Assembly: GCA_021443045.1 (NCBI GenBank)
Contig: JABUUT010000029.1
Location: 15,260-23,924 of the forward strand
Origin: Fibrobacteraceae bacterium
GTDB lineage: Bacteria; Fibrobacterota; Fibrobacteria; Fibrobacterales; Fibrobacteraceae
Direction of reading: 5' to 3'
Length of the DNA: 8,665 bases
Shown: in pieces, positions 1 through 6,193 of the stretch
How positions within the stretch are numbered: the stretch's first letter is position 1
How the letters are laid out: each line of letters starts with the position of its first letter
Made by a program: the position numbers and the translations under genes
The notes under the pieces: generated by a model
Told to the model about the DNA's origin: nothing
Seen by the model: the letters and a program-made list of their open reading frames with translations, nothing else
The model's database searches: none

Positions 1-26
1 TATTTGTTTTTGCACAAGTTCTTGTC

Positions 27-54
27 ATCCTGAACGGCATTCGCCGTGAAGGAT
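27..54. repeat. Interrupted inverted repeat (REP-like intergenic element)
   Basis: The arms are ATCCT (27-31) plus ACGGC (34-38), pairing with GCCGT (43-47) plus AGGAT (50-54). The loop is ATTC. The two paired segments are separated by GA opposite GA (32-33 and 48-49), a tandem G.A mismatch inside an otherwise perfect stem. The outer text (TCATCCTGA...GAAGGATCC) resembles a short dispersed element that I recall from the intergenic regions of many bacterial genomes; that comparison is from memory. It lies downstream of the YfhO-type gene. On that gene's strand no T-run follows the stem, so an intrinsic-terminator role is not well supported. A second small dyad, ACAAG-TT-CTTGT (14-25), sits beside it. 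Confidence 0.55.
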
Positions 55-81
55 CCAGTAGAATGTCCATATAAATACTAA

Positions 82-158
82 TTACTGATAACCGATAACC
101 GACAACTGATAACCGATAATTGACAACCGATAACTGACAACCAGCCGCTAGCCACTAA
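82..158. repeat. Degenerate 7-bp tandem repeat, consensus YAAYYGA
   Basis: Read on the + strand from 82, consecutive 7-mers are TTACTGA, TAACCGA, TAACCGA, CAACTGA, TAACCGA, TAATTGA, CAACCGA, TAACTGA and CAACCAG. Two decayed units follow (CCGCTAG, CCACTAA). Eight units are clean and about eleven are recognisable. Nearly all differences are C/T transitions at the Y positions. The array runs directly into the TAG stop codon (155-157, read on the - strand) of the YfhO-type gene. On the + strand TAA and TGA triplets recur in every frame because 7 is not a multiple of 3. On the - strand the array has no stop codons. There are no spacers, so it is not a CRISPR array. Its function is unknown. Confidence 0.85.
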
Positions 159-2848
159 CTTTTTGCTTTCTTTGATCCCTTGACCACGGCCAAAACTCCA
201 ATGGCACCTAGCGCGATTAAAGCAACCAAACTTACTTTAATGCAGTTGTGGAAAGGCACTGAGCGGTATTCCATAACCACTTCAGACTTGCCTTTGGGAA
301 TTTCTACGGCCCGTAGTGTTCCAAAGGCTTTATACACTTTGGCATCCACGCCGTTAACAGTAGCCCTCCAATAGGGGTGGTAGTTTCCGCTAACCAGCAT
401 AAAGCCCTTGCGGTCGCTTTCCACGCTAAATACTTGTGTATCCATCTTGGGGCTCTTTACCAGTTTGGCAAATCCTTGAGGAATGCCTCCATCACCAGCT
501 TGTGAGGGTTCTTGGTCTAGAATGATTTTTTCCTTGTAGTAAAATTCATTGGAATTTTCAGAAGGGGCCTCAAGTTCCGTAGCCACGGCTGCAGAGGAAT
601 CTTCAACTACAGCTTCTGGTTTAGGTTTGCGGATAGCACCCTTCTTCAAAGTTTCAATAGCTTCATCGTCGTTCATCACCACCGCTTCACCGTAAAGAAA
701 GGCTTCGCCCATAGCGGTGGGGTTGGGCATAAAGGATGTTCCTCTCTGGGTGTCAAAGATAATGGCTCCAATATTCATGAGGTCCAAGAAGGGGTGGGCT
801 GCTTCAGGATTATTGATGTTCATCAAGTAGTTGGCATTATTTTGCCCCCCCCGGAAATTGCGATAGCTAGAAAGTTCGTTATCGTGAAAACCATCGGCAT
901 TTCGCAAATGATACTGAGGAAAAGCGTTTCCCGACAGAGCCTTGTTGCGAGAAATGGCCAACACACGAGGAGTGTTTAGGGAATCGGCCTTGTATGGGGC
1001 CTTGATGGCTTGAATCACAGCATTGGTGGGCTGCAAGTATTCGTTTGCTTTTACATTCTGAATAAAGGCTCCATCAATAAAGAACAGTTCTATTCCAGCC
1101 AAAATAACCAGAGCCACCGCCTTGTAACCAAGTTCGCCCTTCCACTTTAAAATAGACCATGCAGCAACAATCGTCACCAAAACAAGAATAAAACTGGGCA
1201 CAGCCTTTGATGCGGTGGCGTTCATCACCACTTCATTAAGTGGGTAAAAGTACGGGGCTGTCACTGGGTCGTTCAGCAAATTCTGCCCCGACATCATGAA
1301 CACTCCAATAAGGGCAAAACCAATGAGCACACTCACTTGCGCCATTCGAGACGTTCCCGGCAAACCTCCCTTGAAGGCGTCCACAAAATTGGCCACCGTC
1401 AGCTTTTTACCCATATCATCCAGGCTCATCACTCCAAGGCAAGCCATGGCGTATATTAGAATAACCACTAGACCCACAGGTCCAATAAATGTGGTCCATG
1501 CAAAGCGGGCCACCAACACCAGTGCTAATAAAATGGCATACAAGGCTGTGCCGTGGAGTAGGGGCTTCTTGTTCTTTTCAAAATCTTCAGTGACCGTTTT
1601 AAGCACGGGGCCAGCCATCATTACCAAAAGCAGTGGCAACCAGAATAAAGCCATGCCGGGAGCACGGAAATTTTTAACACCAGGAAGAATGCTGTACCAA
1701 AGCTTAAATAGAGGCGAGTGGTCTCCCATGCCGTAAGAGAGGGCTACAACGGCACCCAAGCCCCAGAATGCAGCGTAGCGGCGCATGCCTGGCAAAAACA
1801 AACAGAGAAATCCCAAAAAAGTGAGCAGAGCCCCAGCATTGTTGTGGTCAAGCTTAAAGCTGTTGTGACCCCAATAGAATGGGGAACGCTGGCTGCCAGC
1901 CTGAGCCATGCCTCGGTATTCTTCCATAGTCACGTTCACAAAGGAACTGCCCTTCAAATCACCCGTCTTTTCATCTTGCTCGTAAACATCGACGCCCACA
2001 AACCCTGGGAGCAGCATGGAGGCCATTTCTTCCTGATGTAAAGACCAGCTTACGGCGTGGCCATAGTTGGTTTTTTCGTCGGAACCGCGAACAGACTGGG
2101 TGGTGGTATAGAGGTAGGGAGGTAAAAGTTGGAAGGACGCCAGTGCGAGGCCAAGCCCCAAAGCAACGGCTGCCAAGCCCAATCTTTTTCCGCGAGTGGC
2201 TATGCCTTGGGCATTGGATGCAATTTCATAAAGAGTGTAGAAACCCGCACCCCACAGAAAAAGGTAGGTAAGCTGCAGGTGGGAGCCCAGAATCATCCAT
2301 GTAATGGAAAGTGCCAAAACCACAAGATAGCCCAAACTGCCATTGCGAACAATCTTCCGAATGGCTAAAAGGGCCAGTGGCGCAATGGCAAAAACCATCA
2401 TCTTGCCATCGTGTCCCCCGTATATGTAGGAAAAAAATTCAGGGGAAAGGGCGTAGAGAAAACCAAGCAGTGAAGCCCACCACTTGTTGCCCGTTAAATT
2501 CCATGCCAACAGCATGGCCGAGCAGAATGCCACCCACAGAGTGAGTATGAACTTAAACCCAACCGCCCTTGCCGGGTCTGTAAGGAACTGCACCCAAACC
2601 AGTGGGTGGTAGGCATCGGCAAACAGGGCGTCTATGGTGGGAATACCACCCAGTCGGGAATCGTCCCATTCGGTAAGCACCACATTTTCTGCGCGTAGAA
2701 TTCGACTGCCAATACCATTCAGCTGGTCGCTGTTCAGCATCAGGTTGTTGGAATCAAAGGCGAATTCCTTGAATATAATCAAGAGAAGGGCAAAAAAGGC
2801 TACGGCGATGGTAGCAAAGAATACTGATTTTTTCTGAAAAATTTTCAT
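155..2848 (-). CDS. YfhO-family polytopic membrane protein (putative GT-C-like glycosyltransferase)
   Basis: This 897-residue inner-membrane protein has one N-terminal membrane segment (about 9-26), then a large extracytoplasmic loop with the acidic motif TEWDDSRLGG (59-68). Many hydrophobic helices follow (about 98-590), and the last helix spans 870-889 before a basic tail. Motifs seen are GGHDGKM (144-150), SHLQLTYL (189-196) and NFRAPGM (393-399). Residues about 600-865 form a soluble region ending in a beta-rich segment (NYHPYWRATVNGVDAKVY, 822-839) typical of the YfhO C-terminus. Known YfhO proteins act with polyprenyl-phosphate sugar donors to decorate surface polymers; the substrate here cannot be read. 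A low-complexity Pro/Glu/Ala stretch (740-766) looks like an insertion. No clear SD precedes the ATG (upstream reads TTCTTTTCC), but the coding frame starts with a convincing membrane anchor. It is probably monocistronic, since a terminator lies upstream. Confidence 0.85.
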   Translation of the reverse strand: MKIFQKKSVFFATIAVAFFALLLIIFKEFAFDSNNLMLNSDQLNGIGSRILRAENVVLTEWDDSRLGGIPTIDALFADAYHPLVWVQFLTDPARAVGFKFILTLWVAFCSAMLLAWNLTGNKWWASLLGFLYALSPEFFSYIYGGHDGKMMVFAIAPLALLAIRKIVRNGSLGYLVVLALSITWMILGSHLQLTYLFLWGAGFYTLYEIASNAQGIATRGKRLGLAAVALGLGLALASFQLLPPYLYTTTQSVRGSDEKTNYGHAVSWSLHQEEMASMLLPGFVGVDVYEQDEKTGDLKGSSFVNVTMEEYRGMAQAGSQRSPFYWGHNSFKLDHNNAGALLTFLGFLCLFLPGMRRYAAFWGLGAVVALSYGMGDHSPLFKLWYSILPGVKNFRAPGMALFWLPLLLVMMAGPVLKTVTEDFEKNKKPLLHGTALYAILLALVLVARFAWTTFIGPVGLVVILIYAMACLGVMSLDDMGKKLTVANFVDAFKGGLPGTSRMAQVSVLIGFALIGVFMMSGQNLLNDPVTAPYFYPLNEVVMNATASKAVPSFILVLVTIVAAWSILKWKGELGYKAVALVILAGIELFFIDGAFIQNVKANEYLQPTNAVIQAIKAPYKADSLNTPRVLAISRNKALSGNAFPQYHLRNADGFHDNELSSYRNFRGGQNNANYLMNINNPEAAHPFLDLMNIGAIIFDTQRGTSFMPNPTAMGEAFLYGEAVVMNDDEAIETLKKGAIRKPKPEAVVEDSSAAVATELEAPSENSNEFYYKEKIILDQEPSQAGDGGIPQGFAKLVKSPKMDTQVFSVESDRKGFMLVSGNYHPYWRATVNGVDAKVYKAFGTLRAVEIPKGKSEVVMEYRSVPFHNCIKVSLVALIALGAIGVLAVVKGSKKAKS
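845..852 (-). repeat. G8 homopolymer inside the YfhO-type gene
   Basis: Eight consecutive C on the + strand give G8 on the coding strand, within codons CGG-GGG-GGG (residues 666-668). It is the longest G/C homopolymer I see in the window. A one-base slip would shift the frame and remove about 230 C-terminal residues, including the beta domain and the last membrane helix. A contingency role is only inferred. Confidence 0.8.
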
Positions 2849-2924
2849 GGAAAAGAATTTAACAAATTAGGGGAACACAAAAAAAGCCATACCCCAAAGG
2901 GAACGGCAAAAATCGGAAAACATC

Positions 2925-2949
2925 AAAAAAGGCAGGTGGAACTGCCTTT
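2925..2949 (-). terminator. Rho-independent terminator of the 36-codon gene
   Basis: On the - strand the sequence reads AAAGGCAG-TTCCAC-CTGCCTTT and then continues as T. The stem is 8 perfect base pairs (2928-2935 with 2942-2949), the loop is 6 nt, and the T-run is six bases (the A6 at 2925-2930 on the + strand; its last three also close the stem). It lies about 60 bases after the stop of the small gene at 3011. It should insulate the YfhO-type gene from upstream transcription. Confidence 0.8.
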
Positions 2950-3010
2950 GCAAATAAAGGGCAACCCTAAAAAAAGAATTTTTAGAGGTTACCAAAAAGC
3001 CAATCACGCA

Positions 3011-3121
3011 TTAGTCTACAGTATTCTCATCGGTCTTTCCAGTTTTTACCAAACTGTAAATGCCCCAAGCAGAGAGGATGCATACTGCAGCAATAACGAT
3101 ATACTTAATCAGTTTTCCCAT
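3011..3121 (-). CDS. Small single-pass membrane protein, 36 residues, unrecognised family
   Basis: The protein begins MGKLIKYIVIAAVCILSAWG and ends in a hydrophilic acidic tail (KTGKTDENTVD). It has a positively charged N-terminus (K3, K6), one hydrophobic helix (about residues 7-25, with a single Cys at 14) and a short tail. By the positive-inside rule an N-in/C-out topology is likely. The case for a real gene is the context: a full AAGGAG Shine-Dalgarno 7 nt before the ATG, promoter-like hexamers upstream, and an intrinsic terminator 60 bases downstream. Alternative readings are a regulatory small membrane protein or a toxin of a type I system. I see no antisense RNA gene that would favour the toxin reading. 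The gene is short enough to be missed by usual length cut-offs. No function can be assigned. Confidence 0.72.
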   Translation of the reverse strand: MGKLIKYIVIAAVCILSAWGIYSLVKTGKTDENTVD

Positions 3122-3128
3122 AGATGAG

Positions 3129-3134
3129 CTCCTT
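3129..3134 (-). promoter_or_regulatory. Shine-Dalgarno of the 36-codon gene
   Basis: AAGGAG on the - strand with a 7-nt spacer to the ATG at 3121. This is the longest SD match of any gene in the window and is what decides this start. Confidence 0.8.
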
Positions 3135-3157
3135 GCTATAAATTTCTAGATAGTGGT

Positions 3158-3186
3158 AATTTAACTAAAATTATTGAAAAAGACAA
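3158..3186 (-). promoter_or_regulatory. Putative sigma-70-type promoter of the 36-codon gene
   Basis: On the - strand there is TTGTCT (3181-3186), a 17-bp spacer, and TAAATT (3158-3163). This predicts a start near 3150 and a leader of about 30 nt that contains the SD. The region is very AT-rich, so chance matches are likely. The spacing and the neighbouring SD raise the odds. Confidence 0.45.
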
Positions 3187-3222
3187 ATTTTTTTTAAGGA
3201 CGCCTCTAAAAAAGCGGCTCAT

Positions 3223-4170
3223 TTAATTTTTAGTAAGAAACATGCATACCACGGGCAATTTTTTGTCAACCTCGTTTTCGCTGGGGATAATTTCGTAAGA
3301 AACAATTTGGCAATCCAGGTCTTTGATAAAAAATTCCAGTTGCTTTTTGTCGAAGCCAAGCCAAATGTGGCCGTGGGTGGTGCGAATGGATTCCTCGTTG
3401 TGGGGAGCCAGGTCCAAAATGGCCAACGTCGCTTTGGGCTTTAGTATGCGCACCGCTTCCGTTATGGCTAGCCTAGGGTCGTTGGCGTGGTGAAGCACCT
3501 GGCTCATGAGCACCAGGTCGGCATAGTTGGGAGGAAGCCCCGTTTTGGTCATTTCGGCCACTTTGGGCGAAACATTTGAAATGTTTTTTTGTTTCAGAAT
3601 TTTTTGAAGGCCGCTAATCACCTTGGGATTGTTGTCTAGGGAAACCACATTCTTGGCCCTGCCTGCAAGCATAATGGATAGGTCTCCACCTTCTCCACAG
3701 CCTATATCTACCGCCTTTTCGTAGGGGTACATCAGCTTTGAAAAAAGATTGATTTGAGCCTTAAGGCTGCCCCCCGCCTGGTTCAACTTGTGGATTTGTC
3801 CTTTGGAATTGTCGGTACGGCTTTCCAGTATTTTTTCGGCGTGGGACTTTAAAATTTCTTTATCGGGCAGGTTTTCGTAGGCCTCCCGGATAATTCCAAG
3901 AATGCGGCTACTGAGGTACAGTTCCTCGCTAAGGCCGTAGTAGGCCTTTATGCCATCCCGACGGTCTTTTAGCAGTTTGCAGGACGACAACTTAGACAAG
4001 TGCCTGCTGGCATTGCTTTGGTGGATATCCAGGATGTCCTTAATCTCATTGACGGTAAATTCCGACTGGTCCAGCAACATCAATATTTTTAGGCGAGTTT
4101 CATCGGAAATGGCGCTAAAAAGCTCCATGTCGGGAACAATAGGTTCTTGAGAATTGTTAGAATTAGCCAT
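3223..4170 (-). CDS. ArsR-type HTH fused to a SAM-dependent methyltransferase
   Basis: The 315-residue protein has two domains. Residues about 15-90 form an ArsR/SmtB-type winged helix (SDETRLKILMLL at 22-33, recognition-helix region HQSNASRHLSKL at 50-61, wing about 66-79). Residues about 150-255 form a class I Rossmann methyltransferase: motif I VDIGCGEGG (154-162), acidic ribose-binding D179 in SLDNNP, and motif IV ADLVLMSQVLHH (217-228), like UbiE/Methyltransf_11 enzymes. The classic ArsR metal-site Cys pair is absent (EFTVNEIKDIL at 37-47), so metal sensing is not supported. Binding of SAM/SAH or a methyl acceptor as effector is inferred. It is divergent from the PAP2 gene across 38 bp, so autoregulation and control of that gene are plausible. 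There is no SD at M1, and M15 is an alternative start. The methyl acceptor is unknown. Confidence 0.85.
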   Translation of the reverse strand: MANSNNSQEPIVPDMELFSAISDETRLKILMLLDQSEFTVNEIKDILDIHQSNASRHLSKLSSCKLLKDRRDGIKAYYGLSEELYLSSRILGIIREAYENLPDKEILKSHAEKILESRTDNSKGQIHKLNQAGGSLKAQINLFSKLMYPYEKAVDIGCGEGGDLSIMLAGRAKNVVSLDNNPKVISGLQKILKQKNISNVSPKVAEMTKTGLPPNYADLVLMSQVLHHANDPRLAITEAVRILKPKATLAILDLAPHNEESIRTTHGHIWLGFDKKQLEFFIKDLDCQIVSYEIIPSENEVDKKLPVVCMFLTKN

Positions 4171-4179
4171 AGGACTATG

Positions 4180-4220
4180 AATATAATTTTTTTATATAGA
4201 CCAGCACTATGAATGGGCAA
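4180..4220. promoter_or_regulatory. Overlapping divergent promoter / candidate operator
   Basis: The 38-bp gap between the two start codons contains a 17-bp dyad, ATATAA-TTTTT-TTATAT (4181-4197). A perfect -10 hexamer TATAAT (4182-4187) faces the PAP2 gene. Facing the regulator on the - strand is TATAAA (4191-4196) with TTGCCC 18 bp upstream (4215-4220, inside the PAP2 gene). Both would give leaders of only about 14 nt, which fits the lack of an SD at either gene. No good -35 for the + direction was found. A dimeric HTH protein bound here would cover both -10 boxes. Binding itself is inferred. Confidence 0.4.
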
Positions 4221-5042
4221 AAAAATAGAATGGAAAAGCTTCTGTTGGCGGTGTGTATTGCCGTTTTGTGGATTGTATCTCCTTCTATGGCCGAAGAGAG
4301 TCTATTTGAACAGCGCTACCAGCTGTCGTTACCCTTAGACGTAACGCTGACCATTGCCGCTGCTGCCACCAGCCTTTATGGAAACTACTTGTACAGGCAA
4401 ATGGATGTTCCCAATGAAGATGAGGTAAAAGACCCGAAGGATTTGCTCCCCTGGGACAAGGGCTTTGCTGGTCGCTACAGCGAACCTGCCGAAAAGGCTA
4501 GTAACTACCTCTTTGTTTTTGGGGTGGCTCCCTGGGTTTTTGCGGGCTCCGCCATGCACCAGGGGAAGGCACAGTGGAAGGATCTGGGAGCCCTCACTTT
4601 GATGCTCGCCCAGTCTTTGGCCATACAGAATGGAGTGAATGTGGCTGTGCGCACCCTGCAGGTTTGGCCAAGGCCCTATATGTACAATGCAAAGGGCAAT
4701 GGTGTGGACCCATCCGAAAAGGAAGACGGGCAAAATTATGGCTCTTTTTACTCAGGCCATGCCTCTACTGCCTTTACATTTGCCGTTTTTGCCTCTAAAA
4801 CCTTCTCCACTTTTTACCCATCATCCCCTTATAGGGGCATTGTTTGGGCTACTTCCATGTCTTTAGCTTCTATGGTTGGCACTTTAAGGGTGGCAGCAGG
4901 CAAACATTACCCCACCGATGTGGTGGTAGGGGCCTTAATGGGCACAGGAATTAGTCTTGGAGTGCTAAAAATCCATGAATCGAGTAAAAAAACGCACCTC
5001 TTGATGGGGTACAAGCAGCTACAATGGGTTCAGGAATTCTGA
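4209..5042 (+). CDS. PAP2-superfamily membrane phosphatase
   Basis: All three PAP2 motifs are visible in the 277-residue protein: RTLQVWPRP (148-156; R replaces the usual first Lys), YSGHAS (181-186, catalytic His184) and RVAAGKHYPTD (227-237, with Arg227, His233 and Asp237). The family removes phosphate from lipid phosphates or diphosphates such as undecaprenyl-PP, phosphatidate, PGP or lipid A. Which one applies here cannot be told. The N-terminal hydrophobic stretch (about 11-27, ending SMA before EES) may be a cleaved signal peptide. Further helices lie near 41-60, 97-113, 126-147, 185-200, 209-226 and 236-254. It starts at ATG 4209 without an SD; M8 (4230) is possible. The nearest sensible regulator is the divergent ArsR-methyltransferase. 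Confidence 0.87.
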   Translation: MNGQKNRMEKLLLAVCIAVLWIVSPSMAEESLFEQRYQLSLPLDVTLTIAAAATSLYGNYLYRQMDVPNEDEVKDPKDLLPWDKGFAGRYSEPAEKASNYLFVFGVAPWVFAGSAMHQGKAQWKDLGALTLMLAQSLAIQNGVNVAVRTLQVWPRPYMYNAKGNGVDPSEKEDGQNYGSFYSGHASTAFTFAVFASKTFSTFYPSSPYRGIVWATSMSLASMVGTLRVAAGKHYPTDVVVGALMGTGISLGVLKIHESSKKTHLLMGYKQLQWVQEF

Positions 5043-5139
5043 TTTTGACCCTAAGTTTTCATTTTTTTACAAATATATCCTAATTGTAGTACTCCTATTT
5101 GAAAAAGTCAGTATATATTAATTGTGTGTTTAACATGGT

Positions 5140-5182
5140 AACGCCAGAAACAGCCCATATAGCTGTTTTGCACGGTGGCGTT
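5140..5182 (+). promoter_or_regulatory. Bipartite hairpin directly upstream of the FISUMP gene's SD
   Basis: The outer stem AACGCCA (5140-5146) pairs with TGGCGTT (5176-5182), 7 bp. The inner stem AAACAGC (5148-5154) pairs with GCTGTTT (5162-5168), 7 bp, with loop CCATATA. The asymmetric internal loop has 1 nt on the left and 7 nt on the right (TGCACGG). The structure ends one base before the SD (AAGAGG, 5184-5189). No T-run follows, so it is not a terminator for the PAP2 gene. A role in translation or mRNA stability is inferred. Confidence 0.6.
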
Positions 5183-5183
5183 T

Positions 5184-5189
5184 AAGAGG
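5184..5189 (+). promoter_or_regulatory. Shine-Dalgarno that selects ATG 5198
   Basis: AAGAGG lies 8 nt before the ATG at 5198 but only 2 nt before the upstream in-frame ATG at 5192. It therefore favours 5198 as the true start. Confidence 0.65.
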
Positions 5190-5197
5190 TTATGAAT

Positions 5198-6121
5198 ATG
5201 TGTGCACGTTTGTATGTCGTTGCGGCCCTGGTTGCTTTAATGGCCTGTGTAGCCTGCGGAGCAAGTAACCAGAATTACAAGACCATCCCCCTAGGAAATT
5301 ATAACTGGTTTGTAAAAGACTTGCCCAAGTCTGCCGAAGGCGTTTGCCCAGAAGGTACCCGAATTCCCTCCGAGGCGGAATGGGTCTCTGTGGCTCGGGA
5401 TAAATTTTTAGGAAAATCCAATAAAAAGACGCTAAAATCTTTTGTGGGGGCTTCCAAAGGCTATTACATGGCCGGCGACACAAAGAAAAAAATCAAGAAC
5501 AAGAATGTGGGCTATTTTTCGGTAAATGGTTCTGAAAAGGTATTGATGCTAGACCCCAAGAACAGCAAGGCTCAATTGGTTAAGGTTCCTGCTGGGGCGG
5601 TTGTTTCGGTGCGCTGCATCAGCGACCGCAACTTTTTCGAAGAACTGAATATTTCCCAAAAAGACAATATGATGACAGATCCGAGGGATGGAAAAAAATA
5701 CCCTGTAATGATTCGGGATGGCAAGGCCTGGATGACTTCTAACTTGAAGTTCAACCTGGTGAGTGCTTCCCAGTGTTTTTTGGAAGACCAAGTTTTTTGC
5801 AAAAAGCATGGTCGCTTTTTTACCTACAACGATGCCAAGAAGGCGTGCCCTAAGGGTTGGCATTTGCCCGATGACGGGGAATGGCGCGATTTTCAGTTAG
5901 ATTGGTCCAAGCTGGATTGGAAAAACTTGGGTCAGGGTGGCTGCAAAGATTGGGACGAATATTGTGATGAAGCCACTACGGGCCACTACTGGTCCGCCAC
6001 CTCCGTAAAACGGGGCACTGGACGGGCCTGGGAATTTAGAAGCAAGGCCCGGTCCATTGACCGCACGGATGCAGATGCCCAAAAGCTGCTTTATGTGCGG
6101 TGCGTGGCGGACATGAAGTAA
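5198..6121 (+). CDS. Probable lipoprotein with two FISUMP-like (Fib_succ_major) modules
   Basis: The 307-residue secreted protein starts MCARLYVVAALVALMAC, with a lipoprotein-like signal. Counting from the in-frame ATG at 5192, as below, the lipid-anchored Cys would be C19 (LMAC) or C22. The C-terminal part (about 163-307) matches what I know of the Fibrobacter succinogenes major paralogous domain: DGKAWMTSNLK (176-186), CPKGWHLPDDGEW (219-231), GHYWSAT (264-270) and LYVRCVAD (300-307). Residues 29-145 repeat the same order in diverged form: W39 and L44, CPEGTRIPSEAEW (52-64), GYYMAGDT (90-97) and VSVRCISD (138-145). Likely disulfide pairs by symmetry are C52-C142 and C219-C304. C195/C203 and C251/C258 occur only in module 2. 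The family's molecular role is unknown to me; surface location is inferred. Confidence 0.82.
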   Translation: MCARLYVVAALVALMACVACGASNQNYKTIPLGNYNWFVKDLPKSAEGVCPEGTRIPSEAEWVSVARDKFLGKSNKKTLKSFVGASKGYYMAGDTKKKIKNKNVGYFSVNGSEKVLMLDPKNSKAQLVKVPAGAVVSVRCISDRNFFEELNISQKDNMMTDPRDGKKYPVMIRDGKAWMTSNLKFNLVSASQCFLEDQVFCKKHGRFFTYNDAKKACPKGWHLPDDGEWRDFQLDWSKLDWKNLGQGGCKDWDEYCDEATTGHYWSATSVKRGTGRAWEFRSKARSIDRTDADAQKLLYVRCVADMK

Positions 6122-6146
6122 ATTTACCCTCTTGCTTTTTACACCA

Positions 6147-6190
6147 TAAAAAAGCCGGTGCTCGTCGTTGCGAACCCCGGCTTTTGGTTT
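6147..6190. terminator. Bidirectional intrinsic terminator between convergent genes
   Basis: AAAAGCCGG (6150-6158) pairs perfectly with CCGGCTTTT (6177-6185) around an 18-nt loop. The loop can itself pair TCG (6162-6164) with CGA (6171-6173). On the - strand the stem is followed by an uninterrupted T6, strong for the beta-barrel gene ending at 6247. On the + strand the tail is TTTTGGTTT, adequate for the FISUMP gene ending at 6121. Confidence 0.8.
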
Positions 6191-6193
6191 GGA

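Noticed and set aside
82..158. CRISPR-like array
   Set aside because: The 7-bp period is contiguous with no spacers and drifts by transitions; there are no cas genes.
1296..2544. Several + strand open frames of 77-146 codons over the YfhO-type gene
   Set aside because: They are antisense to a convincing membrane protein, have basic or low-information translations and no SD.
2936..3127. 63-codon + strand open frame
   Set aside because: It lies antisense to the 36-codon gene and across its terminator, has no SD and gives a protein without coherent features.
3190..3222. Intrinsic terminator for the ArsR-methyltransferase gene
   Set aside because: Only 3-bp pairings (GCC/GGC) can form, and downstream on the - strand there is an A-run, not a T-run. 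The transcript may read on into the small gene.
5043..5139. Terminator or promoter after the PAP2 gene
   Set aside because: T-runs and AT-rich hexamers are present, but there is no stem before the T-run and no -35/-10 pair at acceptable spacing. I see nothing reportable in this stretch.
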